64,000 bases of DNA from Chloroflexota bacterium. Its GTDB lineage: Bacteria > Chloroflexota > Anaerolineae > CG2-30-64-16. Below are positions 15,391-23,780 of this stretch, one piece after another. Position 1 is the first letter of the stretch, and the number at the start of each line of letters is the position of its first letter. The DNA is taken from the NCBI GenBank assembly GCA_016876015.1, contig VGOD01000001.1, positions 1-64,000 on the forward strand, written 5' to 3'. A program made the position numbers and the translations under genes. The notes beneath the pieces were generated by a model. That model was not told the origin of the DNA, did no database searches, and saw nothing but the letters and a program-made list of their open reading frames with translations.

Positions 15391-16539
15391 ATGCAAATAC
15401 TCACAGTAGACATCGGAACCGGCACCCAAGATATCCTGCTCTTCGACAGCGAGCGGGCGCCGGAGAATTGCCTGAAGCTGGCGATGCCCTCGCCGACGCT
15501 GTTGATCGGCGAGCGGATCAAGCGAGCCACTGCCGACCGCCGCGCCCTGCTGATCACCGGCGTGACGATGGGCGGCGGACCGTGCGCCTGGGCCGTCGAA
15601 GCCCACTGCCGTGCGGGCCTGCGCGTGCTCGCTACGCCTGACGCGGCGCGTACCTTCAACGATGATCTGGAGCTGGTGCAGCATGACATGGGCGTCGAGA
15701 TCATCGTCGAGGAGGCCGGCCGCAAACTGGCCGCTGGCGACGACCACACCCATATCGAATTCCGGGATTTCGACTATGCCGCGATCCGCAGCGCCTTCGC
15801 CGCCTTCGGGCTGGACTTGCAGCCCGATGCCCTGGCGCTGGCGGTTTTCGACCACGGGGCCGCGCCGGCCGGCGTCAGCGATCGGCAGTTCCGCATGGAC
15901 TACCTGGTCGAGCGCCTGCGCCAGGACCGCCGGCTCAGCGCCTTTGCCTTTCACAGTCACGCCGTCCCAGAGATCATGACCAGGCTGGCAGCCGCGGCCG
16001 ACACAGCCGTGGCCCAGGCTGATCTGCCGGTCATCGTGATGGATACGGCCCCCGCGGCCGTGCTTGGCGCGCTGGAAGACCCGGTCGTCGCCGGCCGGCC
16101 CGATGCCTTGGTGGTCAACGTCGGCAACTTCCACACGCTGGCGTTTCAGTTTCGCGGCCGCCAGCCACGGGCTGCCACAGGGCAGGTGGCGCGGCTATTC
16201 GAGCATCATACCGGGCTGTTGACCCCTGCCGCGCTGACCGGCTGGTTGGCCGCGTTAGCCGAAGGGCATATCGCTCACGCCGCGGTCTTCTCGGACCACG
16301 GCCACGGCGCGTTGGTGTTGGATGACACGCCCGTTGCGCTGAGTTTTGTGGCCGCGGTCGGCCCGCGCCAGGCGCTGCTGCGAGACACCAGCCTGCCCGT
16401 CTACTTCGCTGTGCCGCACGGCGACCAGATGCTCACCGGCTGCTACGGCCTTCTCCGGGCCTGCGCCGATCTGGAGCCCACGTGGCGCGAGCCTATCGAG
16501 GACGCACTCTCGGGCAGGGCGGACAAGAGTTTGTGGTGA
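15391..16539 (+). CDS. DUF1786 family protein (ASKHA-like fold)
   Basis: 382 residues. MQILTVDIGTGTQDILLFD is a phosphate-1-type loop of the actin/sugar-kinase superfamily; GVTMGGGPCAWAVEAH, DFDYAAIRSAF, AFHSHAVPEIMTRL, VVNVGNFHTLAFQF and FFEHHTG-like motifs fit DUF1786, a family sometimes labelled pyruvate-formate-lyase activating protein without proof. The substrate is unknown. No ribosome site is seen because the tandem 23-bp units run up to the start. Two flavin reductase genes follow 10 bases downstream and probably share its transcript. Confidence 0.75.
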   Translation: MQILTVDIGTGTQDILLFDSERAPENCLKLAMPSPTLLIGERIKRATADRRALLITGVTMGGGPCAWAVEAHCRAGLRVLATPDAARTFNDDLELVQHDMGVEIIVEEAGRKLAAGDDHTHIEFRDFDYAAIRSAFAAFGLDLQPDALALAVFDHGAAPAGVSDRQFRMDYLVERLRQDRRLSAFAFHSHAVPEIMTRLAAAADTAVAQADLPVIVMDTAPAAVLGALEDPVVAGRPDALVVNVGNFHTLAFQFRGRQPRAATGQVARLFEHHTGLLTPAALTGWLAALAEGHIAHAAVFSDHGHGALVLDDTPVALSFVAAVGPRQALLRDTSLPVYFAVPHGDQMLTGCYGLLRACADLEPTWREPIEDALSGRADKSLW

Positions 16540-16549
16540 GGAGGAACCG

Positions 16550-17035
16550 ATGCCTATACCCGATACGACCAAAGATGTCCTGCGTCTCTTCAGCTACGGC
16601 CTGTACGTGGCGGCTGCGATCGGGGCTGACGGTCCGCGTGCGGCCACCGTCAGTTGGGTGACGCAGGTGTCTTTTGATCCGCGGCTGTTGGCTGTCGCCA
16701 TGCGTAAAGACTCGTCCATCTGCGAAACGGTGCGCGCCAGCCGGCGCTTCACGCTGCACGTGGTCGGCGCCGACCAGACCGACTTCGCGCGGGCGTTTTT
16801 CAGGTTCAGCCAGGCCGGCCCGGAAGATATCGCGGGCTACCACTACACGGTCGGCCCGACCCGCGCGCCGGTGTTCGACCATGCGATCGCCTGGCTGGCG
16901 TGTGAGGTGGTGGAAGAGGCCAACGCCAGCGGAGATCACGCCCTGTTCATCGCCCAGATTGTGGGCAGCGGCCAGCGCGTGCCCGGCGCTGCGGCGTTGA
17001 CGTTGCGTGATACCCCCTGGCGCTACGGAGGATAA
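16550..17035 (+). CDS. flavin reductase-like domain protein, paralog 1
   Basis: 161 residues. LFSYGLYVAAAIGADGPRAATVSWVTQVSFDPRLLAVAMRKDSSICETV is the FMN-binding split-barrel opening seen in flavin reductases and high-molecular-weight-rubredoxin-like proteins, and the end WRYGG is the typical C-terminus. It would bind FMN and use NAD(P)H or act as a flavoredoxin-like electron carrier. GAGGAG lies upstream of the ATG. It starts 10 bases after the DUF1786 stop and is followed three bases later by a paralog, so the three genes form one transcription unit. Confidence 0.8.
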   Translation: MPIPDTTKDVLRLFSYGLYVAAAIGADGPRAATVSWVTQVSFDPRLLAVAMRKDSSICETVRASRRFTLHVVGADQTDFARAFFRFSQAGPEDIAGYHYTVGPTRAPVFDHAIAWLACEVVEEANASGDHALFIAQIVGSGQRVPGAAALTLRDTPWRYGG

Positions 17036-17038
17036 GCG

Positions 17039-17545
17039 ATGGCTGTAGAATCAATGACAGATGTGCGCGATGACGCATTGCGTCTGCTCTCGAACGGCCT
17101 GTATGTGCTGACGACTGTGCTGGATGGCATGATCCATGCGGCCGCGGTGTCCTGGATCACCCAGGCGTCGTTTCAGCCGCCGTTGGTGCTGATCGCGTTG
17201 CGCACCAATTCGCGGCTTGCGCAGGCGGTGCAGAAGTCGCGGCGCTTCGCGTTGAACATCCTGGGGGCCGATCAAGAGGCGCTCGCCGAGCATTTCCTGA
17301 CGCATCTGACCCTGCCGGCCGATGCGCTCGATCTGGCCGGCCATGACTATCGGCTGACCCAGGGGCGTTGCCCACTGGTCACCGAGGCGTTGGGATGGCT
17401 TGAGTGCCGCGTGGCTGCCGAGCCTCCCACTCCCGGCGATCACGCGTTGATCCTGGCGGAGGTCACGGGCGCCGGAATCCGCCGGCCGGGTCAACCCCTG
17501 GTGCTATGGCGCACGCGGTGGTCCTATGGAGGCCTCCGAGATTGA
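17039..17545 (+). CDS. flavin reductase-like domain protein, paralog 2
   Basis: 168 residues, with LLSNGLYVLTTVLDGMIHAAAVSWITQASFQPPLVLIALRTNSRL, SRRFALNIL and a final WRTRWSYGGLRD. It has the same split-barrel FMN domain as the previous gene, and the two are tandem paralogs that have diverged widely (about a third of aligned positions look identical by eye). Overlapping its end is a 36-codon frame that leads into the amidohydrolase gene. ATG at 17054 is an alternative start. The electron acceptor is unknown. Confidence 0.8.
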   Translation: MAVESMTDVRDDALRLLSNGLYVLTTVLDGMIHAAAVSWITQASFQPPLVLIALRTNSRLAQAVQKSRRFALNILGADQEALAEHFLTHLTLPADALDLAGHDYRLTQGRCPLVTEALGWLECRVAAEPPTPGDHALILAEVTGAGIRRPGQPLVLWRTRWSYGGLRD

Positions 17546-17636
17546 AATGCGCCTGACTGATCCCAACGTGGAGACGACCTGTCTGGCGCTGTTGGGCTCG
17601 AGCGCCTATCGGCAGCGCGGAGAGAGATACCCATGA
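17526..17636 (+). CDS. 36-residue open frame bridging two genes
   Basis: An ATG inside the end of the second flavin reductase opens a frame reading MEASEIEMRLTDPNVETTCL and 16 further residues, and stops with TGA inside CCATGACG, so its stop overlaps the amidohydrolase ATG by the ATGA arrangement. The double overlap could serve translational coupling. It may also be a leftover of a longer gene. No family was recognised. Confidence 0.3.
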   Translation: MEASEIEMRLTDPNVETTCLALLGSSAYRQRGERYP

Positions 17637-18856
17637 CGCTACCCGATTTCCGCAGCGAAGCGGACAACCTGGCGACGCAGTTGATTGCCTGGCGCCGCGA
17701 TCTCCACCAGCACCCGGAGCTGTGCTTCCAGGAAACGCGCACGGCCGGGCTGGCGGCTCGGACGCTGGCAAAGCTCGGGTACGAAGTACGCACCGGCGTC
17801 GGGCAGACCGGCGTGGTCGCGCTGTTGCACGGCGGCCGTCCGGGCCCCACGGTGATGCTGCGCGCCGACATGGATGCGCTGCCGATCCAGGAATTGAGCG
17901 ACGCGCCCTACGCCTCGCAGACGCCGGGGGTGATGCACGCCTGCGGGCACGATGGCCACGTCGCCATCGGCCTGGCCGCGGCGACCATGCTCGCGCGCCA
18001 CGCGGCCGAGCTGCCCGGCAATGTGCTCTTTCTCTTCCAGCCGGCCGAGGAGAAGGGCGGAGGCGCCAGGGCGATGATCGCCGATGGCGCGTTGGCCGAC
18101 CCGACGCCGGCTGTCGCCTTCGGCCTCCATTTGTGGAACTCGCTGCCGGCCGGTCGCGTGGCCGCGCAGGCGGGGCCGCTGATGGCTGCTGCGGACATTC
18201 TCAAGATCGTCGTGCGCGGCCGCGGGGGACATGGCGCGCACCCGCACGAGACGACCGATGCGATCGCTGTGACCGGCCAGGTGCTCTCGGCGCTCCAGAC
18301 GATCGTCAGCCGCAACGTGGACCCCCAGGAGACGGCCGTGCTGACCATCGGCACGGTGCACGGCGGTTCGGCCTTCAATGTCATCGCCGAGACGGTCGAG
18401 CTGCAAGGCACGGTGCGCACCTTTTCGCCGGCCGTGAGGGAGACGGTGCTGACGCGGCTGCGCGTGCTGCTGGACGGCGTCACAGCCGGCATGGGCGCCA
18501 GCTATACGCTCGATGTGCAGGGGATCGCGCCGGCCGTGGTCAACGATCCGGCCGCCAGCGAGATCGCCCGCGCCGCAGCCATCCAGGTGGTGGGGGGGGC
18601 GGCCGTCGCCTGGCGGCCGCCGCTGATGGTCTCGGAGGACTTCTCCGAATATGGTCGCCGCGTGCCGGCCTGCTTCATGCTGCTTGGCTCTGGCAATGCC
18701 GGGCTGGGACTGAACGCGCCGCATCACAACCCGCGTTTCGACTTCGACGAAAGCGTGTTGCCGATCGGCGCGGCGCTGCTCGCCACGGCCGCGGCGAAGT
18801 TCCTGCACGACAACGCCCTGGCTACGTCTTGTTCAGAAACCTCTCGATCACCGTGA
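17633..18856 (+). CDS. M20 family amidohydrolase (peptidase M20D / carboxypeptidase Ss1-like)
   Basis: 407 residues. WRRDLHQHPELCFQE, VMLRADMDALPIQE, MHACGHDGHVAIGLAAA, LFLFQPAEEKGGGARAMI, GGHGAHPHETTDAI and VSEDFSEYGRRVPACFMLLGSGN carry the metal ligands and the glutamate base of the M20 amidohydrolases that remove N-acyl groups from amino acids. The specific substrate is unknown. The last 35 bases overlap the convergent GlyA-GcvT gene, and the extra tail ATSCSETSRSP is read from that overlap. Confidence 0.9.
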   Translation: MTLPDFRSEADNLATQLIAWRRDLHQHPELCFQETRTAGLAARTLAKLGYEVRTGVGQTGVVALLHGGRPGPTVMLRADMDALPIQELSDAPYASQTPGVMHACGHDGHVAIGLAAATMLARHAAELPGNVLFLFQPAEEKGGGARAMIADGALADPTPAVAFGLHLWNSLPAGRVAAQAGPLMAAADILKIVVRGRGGHGAHPHETTDAIAVTGQVLSALQTIVSRNVDPQETAVLTIGTVHGGSAFNVIAETVELQGTVRTFSPAVRETVLTRLRVLLDGVTAGMGASYTLDVQGIAPAVVNDPAASEIARAAAIQVVGGAAVAWRPPLMVSEDFSEYGRRVPACFMLLGSGNAGLGLNAPHHNPRFDFDESVLPIGAALLATAAAKFLHDNALATSCSETSRSP

Positions 18857-21800
18857 TTCCATCTGGCAATTGGATGCGGTCGCCTGGCTTCAGCTCTTCG
18901 AGGCCGCGGCTCTCCCAGTTGCGGTGTCCCAGCCGGTAGACCCCCAGCCGCGTGCCGCGCTGCCAGTGCGGGTCCTGCACATAGCCGAGGCCGATCTGTC
19001 GCCCTTCGCGGCCGATCGAGCAACTGGTGATGTGGCCGACCACGCGGCCCTTCAGACTGACGATCAGGTCCCCCTGGCCCAACATCGGGCCGCGTTCCTC
19101 ATCGGTCTGGAAGCGGATTAACCGCGCCAGGCGCGCGGTCTCGTACTCAGCATAGGCCGCCTTGCCCACGAAGAACGGCTTCGACAGCTTGACGTAGGCT
19201 GCGAAGCCGGCGTCGGCCGGGTTGAGGTTCAACGGGCCGGCCAGTTCGTGGCCGTAGAGGGGCAACCCGGCCTCGATCCGCAAGCTATCGCGCGCGGCCA
19301 GACCGATCGGCTTCAGCGCCCAGGCCGCGCCCACGCGCAGCAGATCGCGCCAGAACGCCGGCAGCTCATCCGGGTGGACGAAAAGCTCGAACGCCATCGG
19401 CTCGCCTGTGTAGCCGGTGCGCGACAGCCACACGTCGTAACCCCGCAGCGCGGCGTGGATGATCTCGGTGCGCTGCATATCCATGAGGCGCTCGGCGGTT
19501 TGCGCGTCGTCATCCGCCATCGCCAACAGGACATCGCGCGATCGCGGGCCCTGCAGCGCCAGTTGCCCGCGCGTCTCATCGTCCCACTGCGGGTCGCGCA
19601 GATCGCGCAGCAGCACCGATTCGCTGCCGAGTGCGCGCGACCAGGGGCGTTGCGGGTCAATCATGACCTGCGACTCGCGCACGGCGTTCAGCCAGGCCCA
19701 GTCCTTGTCGTTGTTGGCTGCGTTGACCACCATCCAATAGCGCGTCTTGTCCAGCCGATAAACCCACACATCGTCGAGCACGCTGCCATCGGGCGCCAGC
19801 AGATAGGAGTAATGAGAGCCGCCGATCTTCAGCGCGGAGATGTCGTTGGTGGCGACCGTGTTCAGAAACAGATGGACGTTCTCGCCGCTGAACTCGAAGA
19901 GGCCCATGTGGCTCACGTCGAACAAGCCGGCCGCGTCCCGCACCGTCTGATGCTCTTCCAGCACTGCCGTGTACTGAATCGGCATCTCGTAGCCTGCAAA
20001 GGGCGCCATCTTGGCGTTGGCCTTGCGATGCCAGTCGTAGAGCCGCGTGCGGCGGCCGGGCTGCTCGTCCTCTGACGGCCAGGCGAAGGCCGGCAGCGGC
20101 TGCAGATCGCCGGGCGCGGCCGCGTGCGGCCGCTGGCCGATCCAATAGGTCTTGTGGAAGGCCCAGCCCACCGCATCCTGCCCGAAGCTCTCCAGGGCGG
20201 GCGGCTGAAGCTCCCACCCATAGGACAACTCATGCGGCAGACGGCGCACGACCACCGGGCCGGGCGACTTGACGAAGGGATCGGCCAGATCCATAGTCAC
20301 GAAGCCGTCGGAGAGTGCGCGCAGCCAATGGACTACCCGCGGCTCCGCGCTCTTGGCAATGAGCATATGCAGCCGGGTGCTTTCCGGGCCAGGGCGCTTG
20401 AGCACAGCCGCAGCCATCGGCCGGCCGTCCGGCTCCAGGATCCAGGTGGGCTGGCTGTCGCCGGACTGCAATGCGTAAACATCGTTGGTCAGCGCGACGT
20501 TGCAGAAGCCGCGTGCATGGGGTCCCTCGATCTCGATCACATCCCAATCGGGGCTGGGATCGGTGGTCGGCTTGTGCAGGAAGTAGTGGTGCGGATAGCC
20601 GCTCGGCTGATAGTCGCGGCCCAAATCCACACAGCAGGCCAGGTCAACGACATCCCACTTGGCCTGCTCCAACAGATCGAAGTCCAGTTTGGCATGATAG
20701 ATCGGCCCCTGCCGGCCGACGTAGGCTACTGGCTGGCACGCCTTCAGCACGCGCGCCAGGATTTCCGCCAGCCGCACGACCTGGGGCGCCTCGAAACCGC
20801 GTTGGGTGATCCAAGGCGTGCCCAACCGGATGCCGCTCGGCGTGCGCGCGCTGCGGTCGCCGGGGATGGTGTTGCGGTTGCACACCAGTCCGGCCAGGTC
20901 CAGGATGCGCGCGGCCGGATCGCCCATCAGCGGTGTGCCTTTATTGCCGTCAGGGCTTAGCCCAGCTTCGCTGCGGATGCTTTTGCAATCCACCAGCAGC
21001 ATGTGGGTGTCGGTGCCGCCATAGGGAACGCGCAGACCGAGCCGCTGCAGCTCGGCGGCCAGTAGCCTGGCGTTGTCCACCACCTGCTGTTGAAGGCCGA
21101 TGAACTCAGGGGTGCGGGCCAGTTTGAACGAGACCGCCATGGCCGCGATGGTGTTGACGTGCGGGCCGCCTTGCTCGCCCGGAAACACCGCGGCGTCCAC
21201 CTTCGCGGCCAGCTTCTTGTCGCTGGTCAAGATGCACGCGCCGCGCGGACCGTAGAGGGTCTTGTGCGTGGTGAAGCTGATGACGTGCGCATGGCCGATG
21301 GGGCTGGCCACCACGCCCGCGGCCACCATGCCTGCGATGTGCGAGATGTCGGCCAGCAGGTACGCGCCCACCGCATCAGCGATCTGGCGGAAGCGGGCCC
21401 AGTCGGGCATCCAGGGATAGGAGGTGTAGCCCGCGATGATCATCTTGGGTTTGTGCTGTCGCGCCAGCGCCTCGATCTCGTCGTAGTTCAGCCGCTCGGT
21501 GATGGAATCAATCCCATACGAGATCACTTTGTACAGCTTGCCAGAGCGATTGGCGGGCGAGCCATGCGTCAGGTGGCCGCCGGCCAGCAGGCTCATGCCC
21601 ATCACCGTCTCGCCCGGGGACGCCAGCGCCGCGTAGATCGCGCTGTTGGCGGGCGAGCCCGAGAGCGGTTGCACGTTGGCCCAGATTTCCTCCGGCGGCA
21701 CGCCGTTGGCGGCGAACGCCTCGGCCGCGCGACGGCGAGCAAGCGCCTCGAGGACGTCTACATACTCGACCCCCTTGTAGTAGCGTTCGTCGGAATTGCG

Positions 21801-22052
21801 GCGGTAGGTCGCCAACTGCACGTCATAGTCCAGGATTTCCGTCTCGGTCAGGCCATAGGTGGCCGGATCGGGGTAGCCCTCGGCGTAGATGTTCTGGAAC
21901 ACCGAGCCGAGCGCCTGACGCACCGCCGCCGGGGCCTGGCTCTCCGAGGGGATCAAGATCAGCTTGCGCGCCTGGCGCTCGGCCTCGTAGCCGATGAGCT
22001 GTTGGACGGCTGGGTCGAGGCCGGCGAGATCGGTGTGGAAGAAATCGGACAT
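18822..22052 (-). CDS. serine hydroxymethyltransferase fused to glycine-cleavage T-protein (GlyA-GcvT fusion)
   Basis: 1076 residues. Residues 1-455 are a complete serine hydroxymethyltransferase with LILIPSESQAP, QPLSGSPANSAIYAAL, LADISHIAGMVAAG and SFTTHKTLYGPRGA (PLP lysine near residue 264). Residues 670-1076 are a complete aminomethyltransferase with MAPFAGYEMPIQYTAVLEEH, LFDVSHMGLFEFSGENV, LSRTGYTGE and GLAARDSLRIEAGLPLYGHEL. Between them, about 455-650 holds IEIEGPHARGFCNVALTNDV and RPMAAAVLKR, which look like a decayed folate-binding GcvT-like domain. Both activities handle methylene-tetrahydrofolate, so the fusion could channel it. No gcvH, gcvP or glycine riboswitch is visible. Confidence 0.92.
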   Translation of the reverse strand: MSDFFHTDLAGLDPAVQQLIGYEAERQARKLILIPSESQAPAAVRQALGSVFQNIYAEGYPDPATYGLTETEILDYDVQLATYRRNSDERYYKGVEYVDVLEALARRRAAEAFAANGVPPEEIWANVQPLSGSPANSAIYAALASPGETVMGMSLLAGGHLTHGSPANRSGKLYKVISYGIDSITERLNYDEIEALARQHKPKMIIAGYTSYPWMPDWARFRQIADAVGAYLLADISHIAGMVAAGVVASPIGHAHVISFTTHKTLYGPRGACILTSDKKLAAKVDAAVFPGEQGGPHVNTIAAMAVSFKLARTPEFIGLQQQVVDNARLLAAELQRLGLRVPYGGTDTHMLLVDCKSIRSEAGLSPDGNKGTPLMGDPAARILDLAGLVCNRNTIPGDRSARTPSGIRLGTPWITQRGFEAPQVVRLAEILARVLKACQPVAYVGRQGPIYHAKLDFDLLEQAKWDVVDLACCVDLGRDYQPSGYPHHYFLHKPTTDPSPDWDVIEIEGPHARGFCNVALTNDVYALQSGDSQPTWILEPDGRPMAAAVLKRPGPESTRLHMLIAKSAEPRVVHWLRALSDGFVTMDLADPFVKSPGPVVVRRLPHELSYGWELQPPALESFGQDAVGWAFHKTYWIGQRPHAAAPGDLQPLPAFAWPSEDEQPGRRTRLYDWHRKANAKMAPFAGYEMPIQYTAVLEEHQTVRDAAGLFDVSHMGLFEFSGENVHLFLNTVATNDISALKIGGSHYSYLLAPDGSVLDDVWVYRLDKTRYWMVVNAANNDKDWAWLNAVRESQVMIDPQRPWSRALGSESVLLRDLRDPQWDDETRGQLALQGPRSRDVLLAMADDDAQTAERLMDMQRTEIIHAALRGYDVWLSRTGYTGEPMAFELFVHPDELPAFWRDLLRVGAAWALKPIGLAARDSLRIEAGLPLYGHELAGPLNLNPADAGFAAYVKLSKPFFVGKAAYAEYETARLARLIRFQTDEERGPMLGQGDLIVSLKGRVVGHITSCSIGREGRQIGLGYVQDPHWQRGTRLGVYRLGHRNWESRGLEELKPGDRIQLPDGITVIERFLNKT

Positions 22053-22061
22053 GGTTGCGCC

Positions 22062-22769
22062 TCACAATAGGGAAGAAAAAACGATGGACATCTGCCCTGG
22101 CCCATACGTCAGCCAGATGATGTCATCCAGCCGGCGGAAGCGCAGGCCGCCGAAGAGACGGCCGGCCAGGATCAGATCACTGAATAGAAAGAGCGCCGCG
22201 CCGACCGCAAACGGCACGAAACGTCGCGCCTGGAGCGCCAGACCGGTCGCGAAGCCCGCAGTGCTGGCGAGCAGCAGCGCGTAGGGCAGCGCGACCCAGG
22301 GCAAGACCGCGTTGGCCGCGGTCGCTTTGCGATTGCGGAACACGACCAGCAGCCAGCCGAAGCCGCCGATCGCCAGCCAGACGATCCAGGCGCCAAAGCG
22401 CGGCCCCGCCGCGTTCAGGCCCGCCGTATTCCCCAGGCTGAGCGCGGCGGCGATATAGGCGACGTGACCCAACCCGAACGCGGCCATCCCGGCCAGAAGA
22501 TAGCGCCGGAGCGGGAATACCCGCGCCATGAGCAGGTCGCCCACGAAGCCCAGGGTCATGCCCATGGCGATCAGCACGCCAAAGCCCTGATCGGCCGTGG
22601 ACTGATTGAGCCAGGCCGCGTTCCAGCCGGCGATCACCAACGTGAATGAAGACGCCAGACGAAACCAGCCGGCCAGCCGGCCGCCAAAGAGACTGCTGGC
22701 CAGTGTGATCGCCCACAGCCCCCACAAGCCGACAAGCCAGGGGGTCAGACCGATCAATGATCCTTGCAT
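22062..22769 (-). CDS. YhhN/TMEM86 family protein, predicted lysoplasmalogenase
   Basis: 235 residues with about eight hydrophobic helices. FVGDLLMARVFPLRRYLLAGMAAFGLGHVAYI and RFVPFAVGAALFLFSDLILAGRLFG contain the two conserved acidic motifs (GD-LM and FSD) of the YhhN family. Animal TMEM86B cleaves the vinyl ether bond of lysoplasmalogens; the bacterial role is less clear. The ATG at 22769 starts MQGSLIGLTPW. A TATAAT-type -10 box is present on the same strand at 22826-22821. The GlyA-GcvT gene follows after nine bases, so this gene probably leads that transcript. Confidence 0.8.
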   Translation of the reverse strand: MQGSLIGLTPWLVGLWGLWAITLASSLFGGRLAGWFRLASSFTLVIAGWNAAWLNQSTADQGFGVLIAMGMTLGFVGDLLMARVFPLRRYLLAGMAAFGLGHVAYIAAALSLGNTAGLNAAGPRFGAWIVWLAIGGFGWLLVVFRNRKATAANAVLPWVALPYALLLASTAGFATGLALQARRFVPFAVGAALFLFSDLILAGRLFGGLRFRRLDDIIWLTYGPGQMSIVFSSLL

Positions 22770-22938
22770 GGCAACGCCTTTCGTCGCTCGGCGGTCGAGC
22801 AGTACAGCTACACGAACGATATTATACTCCAGGTAGTCGGTCATACGCCAAACCACTGTCGCCATTGGCGCGCAAGTGCTGAGTGTGATAGGATAGCCCC
22901 CAGACGTCATCCATTTCATTCAACCAGAGGAGCGATGT

Positions 22939-23760
22939 ATGAGCCAACCATCCGTCCGCGATCTGCACATGGCCAAACCCGGCGAGGAGTTCCGGATTAA
23001 AGATGTTGACCCCGCTGAGGTCCGCTTGCCCGTGGGCAAGCGAGAAGGCAAAGACGCTCTCAAGACCGACCGCCAGGAGCTGGTCCGGCTGCAGGAGATT
23101 CTCTACGCGGAGGGGAAACAGGCGGTGCTGATCGTGCTGCAGGCCATGGACACGGGCGGCAAGGACGGCGTGATCCGGCACGTGGTGGCCGGGGTCAACC
23201 CCCAGGGTTGTATCGTCACGCCGTTCAAGGTCCCCACGCCCGAAGAGTTGGCGCACGATTACCTGTGGCGCGTCCACAAGGCGGTTCCGCCCAGGCGGAT
23301 GATCGGCATCTTCAACCGCTCGCACTACGAGGATGTGCTGGTGGTGCGCGTACACAACCTGGTCCCCAAGGCTGTCTGGAGCAAACGCTACGACCAGATC
23401 GCCGCGTTCGAAAAGCATCTGGCCGAAAACGGGGTGACGATCCTCAAGTTCTTCCTGCACATCTCCAAGGAGGAGCAGAAGGAGCGTCTGGAGGAGCGTC
23501 TGCACGACCCGAACAAGCAGTGGAAGTTCTCGGTCGGCGATCTTAAGGAACGCGAGCTGTGGGATGACTACATGGCCGCCTACCAGGATATGGTGAATCT
23601 CACCAGCACGAAATGGGCACCGTGGTACGTCATCCCCGCGAACCGCAACTGGTATCGCAACCTGGCCGTGGGGCGCATCCTCCTCGAGACGCTGCGCGAG
23701 TTCAACATGCAGTACCCGGCGCCGAAGGATGACCTCTCGGGAATCGTGATCCCGGATTGA
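22939..23760 (+). CDS. PPK2 family polyphosphate:nucleotide phosphotransferase
   Basis: 273 residues. Walker A is LQAMDTGGKDG and the Walker B/lid region is IGIFNRSHYEDVLVVRVHNLVP; KFFLHISKEEQKERLEERL and WAPWYVIPANRNWYRNLAVGRIL follow as in single-domain PPK2 enzymes. They use polyphosphate to phosphorylate nucleoside mono- or diphosphates. Acidic and basic residues that separate the classes were not analysed, so substrate preference is open. CAGAGGAGCG precedes the ATG, and a plausible TTGGCG-18-TAGGAT promoter lies at 22865-22894. Confidence 0.92.
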   Translation: MSQPSVRDLHMAKPGEEFRIKDVDPAEVRLPVGKREGKDALKTDRQELVRLQEILYAEGKQAVLIVLQAMDTGGKDGVIRHVVAGVNPQGCIVTPFKVPTPEELAHDYLWRVHKAVPPRRMIGIFNRSHYEDVLVVRVHNLVPKAVWSKRYDQIAAFEKHLAENGVTILKFFLHISKEEQKERLEERLHDPNKQWKFSVGDLKERELWDDYMAAYQDMVNLTSTKWAPWYVIPANRNWYRNLAVGRILLETLREFNMQYPAPKDDLSGIVIPD

Positions 23761-23780
23761 CCTGGCCGCATCCGGCCGGC

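Noticed and set aside
17722-18939. 405-codon plus-strand frame over the amidohydrolase
   Set aside because: Arg/Gly/Ala-rich shadow of the M20 gene, which has all its catalytic motifs in the other frame.
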